From NCBI GenBank assembly GCA_947624085.1, contig CANQIK010000005.1:1-53268 (forward strand): 53,268 bases of DNA. Reading direction: 5' to 3'. How positions within the stretch are numbered: position 1 is the first letter of the stretch; the number at the start of each line of letters is the position of its first letter. The DNA is from an uncultured Bacilli bacterium (GTDB lineage Bacteria; Bacillota_I; Bacilli_A; RF39; UBA660). The notes under the pieces are model-generated. The model searched no databases and was not told the DNA's origin. It saw only the letters and a list, made by a program, of their open reading frames with translations. A program made the translations under genes and the position numbers. This document shows positions 1-9,619 of the stretch, piece after piece.

Positions 1-82
1 CATAAGTCATGTCAAAAGAAAAGCCTAATTTCGATAAAAATTAAGCTTTTTGTAATTTTTCATCTGTCAAACTCGGGAGGAT

Positions 83-178
83 ATATTACCTGAGGCAGTA
101 AAATATCATAATAATAAAGCAATCGTTTTGGGGATGTTAATAGGTCTTACTTTTATGATTATCAGTTTAATAATTTAA
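83..178 (+). pseudogene. C-terminal remnant resembling a ZIP-family metal transporter
   Basis: Frame reads ILPEAVKYHNNKAIVLGMLIGLTFMIISLII*. An in-frame stop lies a short way upstream and no start codon is evident. Confidence 0.35.
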
Positions 179-214
179 TTAATAGTGTTATAATTAATAG
201 AGTATGAGGTTCAT

Positions 215-1510
215 ATGAAAAAAGTATTGCTTTTTTTAATTTTATTATTACCGAGTATTGTCAGGGCAAGTGAAATAACTTCAAGTTGCCACATAAACCT
301 TGATGATAAAGTTTATCAAGCCCTAACGGATGATGATTTTACTACGTATGCTTCTTTTGCCAAAGATGAAACTATTAATATTGAGTGTAGCTCTAATGTA
401 TCATATATCTATATTAGTTATGATAAAACTCCCGTTTCTGGCACGATAACGGGCCTTGAAAAATATGATTTACAAGGTAACTACTTACATGAACTTGTAA
501 AATTAAATAATGAAAAACAAATTACTTTAACATATGATACTGACTTTATCTTAACGGACCTTTATTTATTTGATGAGGAACTTCCTGACTGGGTTCAAGA
601 TTGGCAAACCCTTGAGAAAGCTGACTTAATGCTATTTTCAACTCATGCTGATGATGAACAATTATTTTTCGCAGGATTATTGCCAACCTATGTAGATCGG
701 GGCAAGAAAATAGAGGTTATCTATTATACTAATCACTATGATAATATTAGAAGATATCACGAACTATTAAATGGTTTATGGACCCTTGGTATCAAGTATT
801 ATCCTGAAATGAGTACCTTCCCTGATAAATATTCGGAAACTTTAGAGGACGCATTAAATGATTTAAAAGAAAATGGATACACCGAAGAAGATGCTATAGC
901 TTTTCAAGTAGATATGATTAGAAAATATAAGCCTTTAATAGTAGTAGGGCATGATGAAGAAGGGGAGTACTCACATGGTCAACATATCTTAAATACCTAT
1001 ACTTTAGAGCAAGCTATATATAAAGCTGCCGATAAAGAATATAAAACTTCTCATAATTATGAACCTTTTCAAATAGATAAATTATATCTACACTTATATA
1101 AAGAAAATCCATTGATTATGGATTATGATCAACCCCTAAATACTTTTGGAGGCAAAACAGCTTTTGAAGTTGCTAAAGAAGGCTATGCTAAACATCTTTC
1201 CCAACAATATACTTGGTTCACAGCGTGGCTCGTTGGTGAAGATAATGAATATACTAAGATGACCGATATTACTGAATACTCACCCTGTGAATTTGGTTTA
1301 TATTATTCCAATGTAGGTGCAGATCAAAATAAAAATGATATGTTTGAAAACATCCCAGAGCGTCAAGCAGAACCTAAAGAAGAGCCTATTAAACAAGATA
1401 ATAAAGAAAAAGATAATAATATCACATGGCAATTAGTTTTAGGAACTATCATGATTATGTTTAGTATGACAGGCTTATTAATTATAATGATATATCTTAA
1501 AAGAAGATAA
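215..1510 (+). CDS. PIG-L/LmbE-like deacetylase, exported, with C-terminal TM anchor
   Basis: Signal peptide MKKVLLFLILLLPSIVRA; LMLFSTHADDEQLFFAG matches the PIG-L HPDDE-type motif; hydrophobic C-terminus ending LKRR. Confidence 0.8.
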   Translation: MKKVLLFLILLLPSIVRASEITSSCHINLDDKVYQALTDDDFTTYASFAKDETINIECSSNVSYIYISYDKTPVSGTITGLEKYDLQGNYLHELVKLNNEKQITLTYDTDFILTDLYLFDEELPDWVQDWQTLEKADLMLFSTHADDEQLFFAGLLPTYVDRGKKIEVIYYTNHYDNIRRYHELLNGLWTLGIKYYPEMSTFPDKYSETLEDALNDLKENGYTEEDAIAFQVDMIRKYKPLIVVGHDEEGEYSHGQHILNTYTLEQAIYKAADKEYKTSHNYEPFQIDKLYLHLYKENPLIMDYDQPLNTFGGKTAFEVAKEGYAKHLSQQYTWFTAWLVGEDNEYTKMTDITEYSPCEFGLYYSNVGADQNKNDMFENIPERQAEPKEEPIKQDNKEKDNNITWQLVLGTIMIMFSMTGLLIIMIYLKRR

Positions 1511-1708
1511 TATTATTCATCTTTCGAAAACTTAAGTTAACATAATATCGATTAAACGAACCCTGGTATTATTAATAAAATAACTAATTCTTTATATATC
1601 AAAATACAATCCACTTTATTCATGTATGCACGCTAATGATTGTTACGCAAAATGGCAGCCAAATTTCAAAAATTTTTTTGTCAGCCTTAATAATTTTTCG
1701 TTCAGGCA

Positions 1709-1800
1709 TTATAACCTTATTTAATATAAAATATAAGGATATACGCGCGTTATAACCTTATTATATATATTAATAAGGATATATACACGTACGCGTATGA
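1709..1800. repeat. Two tandem inverted-repeat units (CCTTAT...ATAAGG) each followed by a CG-rich palindrome
   Basis: TTATAACCTTATTTAATATAAAATATAAGGATATACGCGCG and TTATAACCTTATTATATATATTAATAAGGATATATACACGTACGCG. Confidence 0.7.
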
Positions 1801-1840
1801 ATAGGGTACTTCTACTCTACCATAAAAAAAGAAAGGGTAG

Positions 1841-2611
1841 TTACACCTTTCTAGATTGAATTTCGGCAATTTTCTCAAATACTTCAGCAGCGTTACTTTC
1901 ATTGATATCATCATAGCCAAGCTCTCTAAGGGCTTGAACTTTAATTGTATTTAATTGTTGTGTTCGGCTTAATTTTTCTTCATTTTTTTGTTCAATCTCT
2001 GTAATAAATCTTCTTCGTGATTCAGCTACTTTTGATTTAGACGCTCCCCCATTGTTATATAGAGTAAGGCCTGAGTATAAAATACCTTCAAAAATGAATT
2101 GCCTATCTTCATCATAAACGAATTCATCAGGTTCAATAAAGCCATTAGTTTTGGCAATATAGCCTAAAATATATTTAATTTCGGGAACATTATCAATTGA
2201 TTGAAGCATATAATAGATATATTTAACGGTAGCTATATTAGTAAAGCCCCCTTCTATTAGTTTGCCTTTAAGTAAATAAACGATATCTGCTAAAAGAAGT
2301 TTACCGTCTTTATCGACATCAGATAAATCAAAACTATTTTCAATACTATCTTCTTTCTTTATATTGGCGTGTAATCTCTTCTCTACTTCCATAAGATAAT
2401 CAGTCGTTGGTTTTAATGATCTTATTTCTTCATCAGTACCTTCATCAATACCAAGAAGTTGTAATAATAATAATTTTTTCTCTTTAGGCCATTTGTCAAT
2501 GCTGTCAAAAGTTAAGTAATTGTATACCATTTGTCTTGAAACGCCAAGGTATTTAGCTAGTTTAACTTTAGAAACCCCTAATTCTTGTAATAATACATTT
2601 AATGATTCCAA
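1841..2611 (-). CDS. Helix-turn-helix domain protein
   Basis: N-terminal HTH: ELGVSKVKLAKYLGVSRQMVYNYL; the rest is uncharacterised. Confidence 0.6.
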   Translation of the reverse strand: MESLNVLLQELGVSKVKLAKYLGVSRQMVYNYLTFDSIDKWPKEKKLLLLQLLGIDEGTDEEIRSLKPTTDYLMEVEKRLHANIKKEDSIENSFDLSDVDKDGKLLLADIVYLLKGKLIEGGFTNIATVKYIYYMLQSIDNVPEIKYILGYIAKTNGFIEPDEFVYDEDRQFIFEGILYSGLTLYNNGGASKSKVAESRRRFITEIEQKNEEKLSRTQQLNTIKVQALRELGYDDINESNAAEVFEKIAEIQSRKV

Positions 2612-2704
2612 TTTTACTCACACTACTTTCTTTACATTTTTATTATAAATTCTTAACAGTTCTATGTCAATTAATTTTAGTGGAAACGTTTGTTTTTTAA
2701 TATA

Positions 2705-5614
2705 CTAATTATCTTCAAGCTTAACACTAACTCTTGTAGATACCCCACTTTCTTGCATAGTTATGCCATACAGATTATCAGCATATTCCATCATCTTTTT
2801 CTTATGGGTGATTAAAATAAATTGACTTGTATTCTTCATATTTTTAAGATAGTCGCCAAACATACTAACATTTTCATCATCAAGAGGAGCTTCGGCTTCA
2901 TCTAAAACAATGAATGGAGCTGGTTTAACATTTAAGATGGCAAATATCAAGCATATCGCCGTTAAAGCTTTTTCTCCCCCAGATAAAAAGGTTGTTGAGT
3001 TTAATTTCTTTCCCGGAGGTACAGCTAAAATATCGATACCAGTATTTAATAAATCACTTTCATCAGTTAGTTTTAAAAGCCCATTACCACCTTTAAACAT
3101 AACGCGAAATACATTCGAAAACTCCCCTGCTATCTTATCAAATGTATTTTTAAATTTTTCTTTCATAATGTCATCCATTTCCGCGATTACGGCCAATAAC
3201 TCTTGGGATGAAGTTTCTAAATCATTTCGTTGATTATCAAGGAAATCATATCTTTTCTTTAACCTATCATATTCAGCGATACTACCAACATTAACATTTT
3301 CAAGAGCTTTTAGGTTCATTTTAAGCTTATTAACGGTAGTCCGGGCTTTCTCATGATCCATAGTAAGAACATATCTCCCTACAGCTTTTTCGTAGGTTAA
3401 ATTATAATCTGCCGTAAGTGAAGTTATTAAATTATCGATTTTAACCTCATACTTGCCAATTTCAACCTCATTAGCATTAATCTTATTTTCCAGATCGCGA
3501 TAGCTAGCATTTTGATCATGCATTTGTTTTTCAAGCGTATTTATTTCATTAGTTAAATCAAATTTTTTGCTTTGACATTCATTAATGTTACTTTCACAAA
3601 GCGTTTTTTCTTTTTCTTTGCTTGCAATGGCTTTTAAAAGCTTATCTAAAGTATCATCTAATTTATTTTTACCAGCGTCATTTAAGCCCATAATATTAGA
3701 CTCTATTTCTTTAACTTTAGCTTCAATATTTTTTATACTCTCTTCTTCGATTGTAATCATAAATCTTTTTTCGCTTATTTTATGATTGATATCTTCAAGA
3801 TTTTCATTTAATTTAAGATATTTTTCATTATCACTATTTAAAGAAATATTAAGAGTTGCCATATTGGTTTGGCATTCTTTTAACTCACTATTAAGTTTGG
3901 TTAAAAGGCCCTTTGAAGATGAGGTACTCTCCCCTCCTGCTATCGAACCTCCTGGGAATGTTATTTCACCAGCTAAAGTTACCATTTTATAGCTATTATT
4001 AAGCTCTTTAGCTAGAGCAAACATATTATCAATGTTATCTACTACTATGACATTGCCAAGTTGATTTTCAATAATATTTTGGTACTTATTTGCAAATTTA
4101 ACAAGGTCCGAAGCAACCCCAATAAATCCTTCTTTGTTTTGCACTTTGGCGATAATATTCTTATCTAAATAACGTGATTTTATAACACTAATAGGGAAAA
4201 AAGTAGCTCTTCCTAACCGATTTTCTTTTAAATAATTAATAGCTTTTTTGGCAGCTTGTTCATCATCTACAACCAAGAAATTGCCGGCACTACCTAATGC
4301 TGTAGATATTGCTATATCATAAGTATCATTGGTAGTAATTAAAGAAGCAATAACGTTATGAATTCCTTTTAAGTTAGGATTATTAATAATACTTGAAACA
4401 CTACGTGGAAGATAAGCATTATTTTCTATATTTTCTCTTTCTAATTTAATTTTATTCTCCAAAGAAAATATCTTCTTATTATAATCAGCAAGAGTATTAT
4501 TTTCATTTGTAATCTTAACTTTTAATTTTAAAACTTCATCAGATATTGTATTTTTTTCTTTAGTTAAATTCATAACATCATTTTTTAAATTATCAAGTTT
4601 TTGCCTACTTACATCAATATCTTTATCTAACTTTAATTTATCTTCTTTTAAAGAAACTAAACTAGTATTAATAGTATCTTTATCAAGCTTATATTTTGCT
4701 CTTTCTAAAGTAATTTGTTTTTCACTAGTTAACGAAGATAATTCTTGTGTTAAGGTAATTAAATTTTTATTAAGTTCATTTATTGTTTCCTCTAATTTGA
4801 TGTTTTCAAGCTTTTTCTTTTCAATACCCATCGGGTGCGTAATATTCATTACAGATAATTTCTTTTGTAAAATCGTATTATCTTGTTTTAACTGTTCATA
4901 TTTACTCGTAAGATCAGTAATATCATTTGTTATAAGAGCTATTTCTATAGCTTCTAAATCCCGTTTAATATCAAGAAATCTTAAAGCTTCATCTTTTTGC
5001 TTAGCAAGAGGCTCTAAAGTAGTGTTTAACTCTTTAATTATTAAATTAACTCTTGTTAAGTTTTCTTTAGTGCCTTCTAATTTTCTTAGGGCTTCTTCTT
5101 TGCGCTTTTTATATTTTAACACCCCGGCTGCACTTTCAAATAATACTCTTCTTTCACTAGATTTATTTTCAACTAAAGCATTTATATTACCTTGAGATAT
5201 AATATTAAACTTACTTGTTACATCAATTAATAAATCGGTAATATCTTTTAACCTAACATGAGCATTATTAATATAGTATTCTGTTTCGCCAGTTCGATAT
5301 ATAACTCTTTTAATTTCAACTTCTTTAAAATCGGTATTTAAACTATGATCAGTATTATCAAATAAGATTGCTACACTAGCTTTTTTAGCTTCTTCCCTAG
5401 TTTTAGAGCCACTGAAAATGACATCGACCATGCCACTTTCGCCTCTTAAAGTTTTAATGCTTTGCTCGCCTAATACCCATAATATTGCGTCAACTACGTT
5501 GGACTTGCCGGAGCCATTAGGACCAACAATGGCATTAATTCCCGATGTAAAATCTAATTCTAATTTATCGGCAAAGGATTTAAATCCTTGCGCTTTAATA
5601 CTTTTTATATACAT
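2705..5614 (-). CDS. smc: Chromosome segregation protein SMC (short form, 969 aa)
   Basis: Walker A GPNGSGKSNVVDAI, hinge (GRATFFPI...FPGGSIAGGE), signature LSGGEKALTAICLIFAIL, Walker B FIVLDEAEAPLDD. Confidence 0.95.
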   Translation of the reverse strand: MYIKSIKAQGFKSFADKLELDFTSGINAIVGPNGSGKSNVVDAILWVLGEQSIKTLRGESGMVDVIFSGSKTREEAKKASVAILFDNTDHSLNTDFKEVEIKRVIYRTGETEYYINNAHVRLKDITDLLIDVTSKFNIISQGNINALVENKSSERRVLFESAAGVLKYKKRKEEALRKLEGTKENLTRVNLIIKELNTTLEPLAKQKDEALRFLDIKRDLEAIEIALITNDITDLTSKYEQLKQDNTILQKKLSVMNITHPMGIEKKKLENIKLEETINELNKNLITLTQELSSLTSEKQITLERAKYKLDKDTINTSLVSLKEDKLKLDKDIDVSRQKLDNLKNDVMNLTKEKNTISDEVLKLKVKITNENNTLADYNKKIFSLENKIKLERENIENNAYLPRSVSSIINNPNLKGIHNVIASLITTNDTYDIAISTALGSAGNFLVVDDEQAAKKAINYLKENRLGRATFFPISVIKSRYLDKNIIAKVQNKEGFIGVASDLVKFANKYQNIIENQLGNVIVVDNIDNMFALAKELNNSYKMVTLAGEITFPGGSIAGGESTSSSKGLLTKLNSELKECQTNMATLNISLNSDNEKYLKLNENLEDINHKISEKRFMITIEEESIKNIEAKVKEIESNIMGLNDAGKNKLDDTLDKLLKAIASKEKEKTLCESNINECQSKKFDLTNEINTLEKQMHDQNASYRDLENKINANEVEIGKYEVKIDNLITSLTADYNLTYEKAVGRYVLTMDHEKARTTVNKLKMNLKALENVNVGSIAEYDRLKKRYDFLDNQRNDLETSSQELLAVIAEMDDIMKEKFKNTFDKIAGEFSNVFRVMFKGGNGLLKLTDESDLLNTGIDILAVPPGKKLNSTTFLSGGEKALTAICLIFAILNVKPAPFIVLDEAEAPLDDENVSMFGDYLKNMKNTSQFILITHKKKMMEYADNLYGITMQESGVSTRVSVKLEDN

Positions 5615-5617
5615 AAT

Positions 5618-6268
5618 CTACCTAGCACACTTCTTTAATGCATTGCAAGCCGCTTGTTGTTCTGCTTCTTTTTTACTACGTCCTTTGCCACTGCCTAAAA
5701 CAATATCGCCAACTTTAACATCTACAGCAAACTCAGGAATATGAGGATTATCAACTGTTAAGACATATTCGACTGATTTACGGTCTGTTTGGACAAACTC
5801 TTGTAATAAAGTTTTATAATCTTTAAAGAATATTTCTTCTTTTTCAATCTCTGGTATTACAACGGCATAAATATATTCTTGACATTTAGCAAGACCACAC
5901 TCTAAATAGATAACCGCTAAAACAGATTCGAAAGTATCAGCAATAATCGTATCATTAACATGGCCATGTAATCCATTACCCACCCTAATAAGATCATTAT
6001 AACCAACTTTCTTTACATAATATGCTAAAGCATCTTCACATACATAGCTAGCTCTTTCTTTAGACATTTTACCTTCTTTTAAAGTAGTATTTTTATATAA
6101 ATATTCAGATATAATCACTTGTAAAACAGCATCGCCTAAATATTCTAGCCTTTCATATGATTCACAATTATTTTCGTTAGCATATGATGAATGAGTTAAA
6201 GCTGTTAATAGTAAGTTTTCATCTTTAATTTTTATCCCATATTTCTCTAAAAAATTCATTCTAACCAC
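5618..6268 (-). CDS. rnc: Ribonuclease III
   Basis: ERLEYLGDAVLQ motif and C-terminal dsRBD (GSGKGRSKKEAEQQAACNAL); directly upstream of smc. Confidence 0.95.
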   Translation of the reverse strand: MVRMNFLEKYGIKIKDENLLLTALTHSSYANENNCESYERLEYLGDAVLQVIISEYLYKNTTLKEGKMSKERASYVCEDALAYYVKKVGYNDLIRVGNGLHGHVNDTIIADTFESVLAVIYLECGLAKCQEYIYAVVIPEIEKEEIFFKDYKTLLQEFVQTDRKSVEYVLTVDNPHIPEFAVDVKVGDIVLGSGKGRSKKEAEQQAACNALKKCAR

Positions 6269-6310
6269 CTACATTATTAGCTTCTTTAAGTATAACATAA
6301 GACATAATAA

Positions 6311-6339
6311 TTGTAAAACGAATTAAAATATAGTATAAT
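6311..6339 (+). promoter_or_regulatory. Sigma-A-type promoter for yidD
   Basis: TTGTAA - 17 nt - TATAAT, 17 nt before the yidD ATG. Confidence 0.65.
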
Positions 6340-6356
6340 TTTGATTGTTGGTGGCT

Positions 6357-6590
6357 ATGAAAAAATTATTAATTTATTTAATAAGACTCTACCAAATAAT
6401 ACCTTTTATGGGTCATGATATGTGTCGCTTTAGACCTACTTGTAGTGAATACATGATTGAAGCTATTAATACACATGGTGTTATAAAAGGTGTTAAGCTT
6501 GGCTTAAAAAGAATAAAAAGGTGTCGTCCCTATGGCGATGTGGGATACGATCCAGTACCCCCGAAGGAGGAAAATTTTGAAAAAAATTAG
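6357..6590 (+). CDS. yidD: Membrane protein insertion efficiency factor YidD
   Basis: YQIIPFMGHDMCRFRPTCSEYMIEAINTHG...KRIKRCRPYGDVGYDPVP is characteristic. ATG at 6357 preferred over the upstream TTG/GTG. Confidence 0.93.
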   Translation: MKKLLIYLIRLYQIIPFMGHDMCRFRPTCSEYMIEAINTHGVIKGVKLGLKRIKRCRPYGDVGYDPVPPKEENFEKN

Positions 6591-7428
6591 TATCCTAATA
6601 GTTATATTAGGATTATTATTAACTTTAACAGGCTGTTCTATTAAACAAGATGAACTTGACGGAGCAATTATATATACCACAGAATATCCTGTTAATTATT
6701 TAGTTAAACAGTTATATGGCGATAATGCCGAAATATCTAGTATTTATCCTGAAGATTGTGATATAGATAAATACTCTCTTACGACAAAGCAAATTAAAAA
6801 TTATGCTAAAGGTGATATTTTTATTTATAATGGTCTTACTAAAGAAAAAGAAATTGCTAAAGACTTAATTAATGAAAATGGGAGCCTTTATATTATGGAT
6901 GTTGCAAATGGCTTAAATTTAAATAATGATATTACTGAGCTTTGGCTTAGCCCTAATAATTATTTAATGCTTGCTAAAAATATTAAAGATGGCTTACAAG
7001 AAAAAGTTAAAAATAAATTTACCATTGATAGTATTGATACTAAATATAAGGATTTTGAAGAAAGAATATCTTTAATGGATGCCTCTTTACATAATTTAGG
7101 TAAAGATGCTAAAGAAAATGGGAATAATATTATTGTAAGTGCAAATAGTACCTTTAAATTTTTAGAGGCTTACGGTTTTGAAGTTGTAGCTCTTGATAAC
7201 GAGGAAAAAGAAACCAAAATAGAATCTATTAAAACTAATTTTAAAGATAAAAAATATAAATATATTTTATTACTAGATTCTGATGAAGAGACTGATCTAA
7301 TTAAAGATTTAGTCGATAATTATAAAGCTGAAAAGATTATCGTTTCTTCCCTAACTGTTTCTAATAATGATTATTTTAATGAAATGAATTCATTTATTGA
7401 AAATCTAAAAAAGATTACAACTGATTGA
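6577..7428 (+). CDS. Metal ABC transporter substrate-binding lipoprotein (ZnuA-like)
   Basis: Likely TTG start after AAGGAGG; signal peptide with lipobox LLLTLTGCSIK; ZnuA/TroA-like sequence. The 6532 start given by the ORF track lies inside yidD. Confidence 0.7.
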   Translation: MKKISILIVILGLLLTLTGCSIKQDELDGAIIYTTEYPVNYLVKQLYGDNAEISSIYPEDCDIDKYSLTTKQIKNYAKGDIFIYNGLTKEKEIAKDLINENGSLYIMDVANGLNLNNDITELWLSPNNYLMLAKNIKDGLQEKVKNKFTIDSIDTKYKDFEERISLMDASLHNLGKDAKENGNNIIVSANSTFKFLEAYGFEVVALDNEEKETKIESIKTNFKDKKYKYILLLDSDEETDLIKDLVDNYKAEKIIVSSLTVSNNDYFNEMNSFIENLKKITTD

Positions 7429-7471
7429 CAAAAAAGCTACTATTTAGTAAAATTAATTAGTAGCTTGGTAT

Positions 7472-7564
7472 GGAGTAGTACTCAAGAGGCTGAAGAGGCG
7501 CCCCTGCTAAGGGTGTAGGACGGGTTATACTGTCGCGAGAGTTCAAATCTCTCCTGCTCCGCCA
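7472..7564 (+). tRNA. tRNA-Ser(GCU)
   Basis: Acceptor GGAGTAG/CTGCTCC, anticodon loop CTGCTAA, long variable arm, T-arm GTTCAAATC, encoded CCA. Confidence 0.95.
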
Positions 7565-7579
7565 TTATGAATATAAAGT

Positions 7580-7603
7580 CTTGAATAAAATCAAGGTTTT
7601 TTT
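7580..7603 (+). terminator. Intrinsic terminator after tRNA-Ser
   Basis: CTTGA ataaaa TCAAG followed by GTTTTTTT. Confidence 0.7.
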
Positions 7604-7640
7604 AATGCATTAAAACATCATTTTTCTAATAGTAGCTACT

Positions 7641-8456
7641 CTATTTTTTCCTGATTAGGGTATATCTACTTTTATCAAACATTTGCCAGGGCGTAAAATC
7701 ATTACCCTCTGTATGTCCGGATATAGCAAAATTAGTAAATCCGTAACTTGCGAGAATCTCGGCCTTTTTTTCTAATTGTTTAATAAGATTTCTAATAACA
7801 CTTAACCAAATAAAATCGGGTATTGGCTCATATTCTTCTGGAAGATATTTAGAAAACACCTTTTCATCTAAACCAATTGACTTTAGAAAGTCTGCTCTTT
7901 CTCTTCGCGATATTTGATAATTTTCCTGACTTATTTGATAAGTTTGATATTCTTTAAAATTATTAATACTAAGTTTTCTTAAATCATACCAAGGAATAAA
8001 ATAGCGTTCATGCGTACAAATGCTTTTGGAAACTTCTCTTCCATCAAAACCTTTGGAAACAGCATCTATTATAACATCTTCCCCTAAGTCAATACCAACT
8101 GATATCCCTGCCCATCTTTCATATCTTTCTGTTGGCTTGTTAATTGTGTTAAATAAGATTAATACTCCTAAAGGATCTATTTGTTTTATTTTAATTAAGG
8201 TATCATAAAAGCCAGTATTATTTCCCGCGTTTTCTATTCCTAAAATAGGAGGTCTTCCTTTTAAAGTATCTACCCTATTTTGAGCAAAACTATCAAAATA
8301 TGCCTTATTGTCTAAATATTCTTTTTCACTTTCGACCAATATTAAATCTGTTACCGGACTTAATTCAGGAAAAAAATATAATAAATTTAACATATCACTA
8401 GTGCGATAATATTGCATCATTTTTTGTTTATCATCAATATTATTCATATTTAACAT
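7641..8456 (-). CDS. Hypothetical protein
   Basis: Open frame of 271 aa; no family recognised. Confidence 0.6.
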   Translation of the reverse strand: MLNMNNIDDKQKMMQYYRTSDMLNLLYFFPELSPVTDLILVESEKEYLDNKAYFDSFAQNRVDTLKGRPPILGIENAGNNTGFYDTLIKIKQIDPLGVLILFNTINKPTERYERWAGISVGIDLGEDVIIDAVSKGFDGREVSKSICTHERYFIPWYDLRKLSINNFKEYQTYQISQENYQISRRERADFLKSIGLDEKVFSKYLPEEYEPIPDFIWLSVIRNLIKQLEKKAEILASYGFTNFAISGHTEGNDFTPWQMFDKSRYTLIRKK

Positions 8457-8533
8457 AGAAAATCAGCTCCTAAATATTATTCCTTTAGCAATATAAAAGT
8501 AGGCTTTCTAAAATAGCAATAAATTCATGTATG

Positions 8534-8563
8534 TAAAAACTCGAACTATAAAAGTCCGAGTTT
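8534..8563 (-). terminator. Intrinsic terminator downstream of the tRNA-Ile/tRNA-Glu pair
   Basis: Minus strand AACTCGGACT TTTAT AGTTCGAGTT TTT. Confidence 0.7.
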
Positions 8564-8573
8564 CATGTCAATT

Positions 8574-8650
8574 TGGTGACCCGTACGGGATTTGAACCCA
8601 TGTATCCATGCGTGAAAGGCATGTGTGTTAAACCGCTTCACCAACGGGCC
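8574..8650 (-). tRNA. tRNA-Glu(UUC)
   Basis: Minus strand GGCCCGTTGGTGAAGCGGTTTAACACACATGCCTTTCACGCATGGATACATGGGTTCAAATCCCGTACGGGTCACCA; anticodon TTC; CCA encoded. Confidence 0.95.
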
Positions 8651-8654
8651 ACAA

Positions 8655-8731
<77 letters not shown>

Positions 8732-8805
8732 ATTACATCAGTTGTACTTATTCATTTTATCTTAAAAAATTGATAAATGCAACTATTTTTTTACTATTTT
8801 TGCTA

Positions 8806-9609
8806 TTATTTGTTCTTTTGACACTTATCACAGTAATAACTAGTTCGGCCACAAACTTTTTCTTTCGTTATTTTATTACCGCATGGACAAAATTCTTTAG
8901 TATGGACATTAAGATAATTTTGATATTCGCCTTTAACACCTAAAGATGATGTATAGCTACGAATAGTAGTTCCTTTATGTTTTATCGCAGCATTTAAAAC
9001 TTTTTTAGCACCTTTTAAGATATTCTCACAATCTTTTAAGTCAAGTTCGCTACCAAGAACAGTAGGTCGTAATTTAGCTTCATAAAGCACTTCATCGACA
9101 TATATGTTACCAAGTCCTGCGATGATACTTTGGTCAAGTAAAAGCCCTTTTATAGGCACTTTTTTATGCGTAATTTTTTCGAAAAGATAACTTGCTTTAA
9201 TATCGGTATTTGCATCAGGGCCAATATCTTTAAAATAATCATCTAGTTCATTTTTATTAATAAGTTTCATTCGCCCGAATTTACGGGTATCATTATAAAT
9301 AAGTAGGATATCACCTAGGTCAAAAATAACATGGTCATGTTTACCTATTTCTGCATTTTTATCTTTAACAAAATACTTACCTTCCATTCTTAAATGACTT
9401 ATCAAATAATTATTTTTAGTTACAAAAATTAAATATTTACCTTTTTGCTTAATATCAATAAATTCATCATTAATAAGGCCGGTTTTAAACTCTTCAATAT
9501 CATTTTCAATTATTTTTTTATATAATATTTTAATATTTTTAATTTTCTTATGAAGTATTTGCTTTTTTAATACTTCTTTTACCGTATGAACTTCTGCTAA
9601 CTCTGGCAT
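8806..9609 (-). CDS. mutM: Formamidopyrimidine-DNA glycosylase
   Basis: N-terminal MPELAEVHTV (start refined to 9609), LLDQSIIAGLGNIYVDEVLYEA, C-terminal zinc finger CPCGNKITKEKVCGRTSYYCDKCQ. Confidence 0.95.
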   Translation of the reverse strand: MPELAEVHTVKEVLKKQILHKKIKNIKILYKKIIENDIEEFKTGLINDEFIDIKQKGKYLIFVTKNNYLISHLRMEGKYFVKDKNAEIGKHDHVIFDLGDILLIYNDTRKFGRMKLINKNELDDYFKDIGPDANTDIKASYLFEKITHKKVPIKGLLLDQSIIAGLGNIYVDEVLYEAKLRPTVLGSELDLKDCENILKGAKKVLNAAIKHKGTTIRSYTSSLGVKGEYQNYLNVHTKEFCPCGNKITKEKVCGRTSYYCDKCQKNK

Positions 9610-9619
9610 AATTATCCTC

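Noticed and set aside
2910-5744. Plus-strand ORFs at 2910, 3585, 3786, 4797 and 5418
   Set aside because: Antisense shadows of smc/rnc, with low-complexity F/S/L-rich translations and no RBS or family motif.
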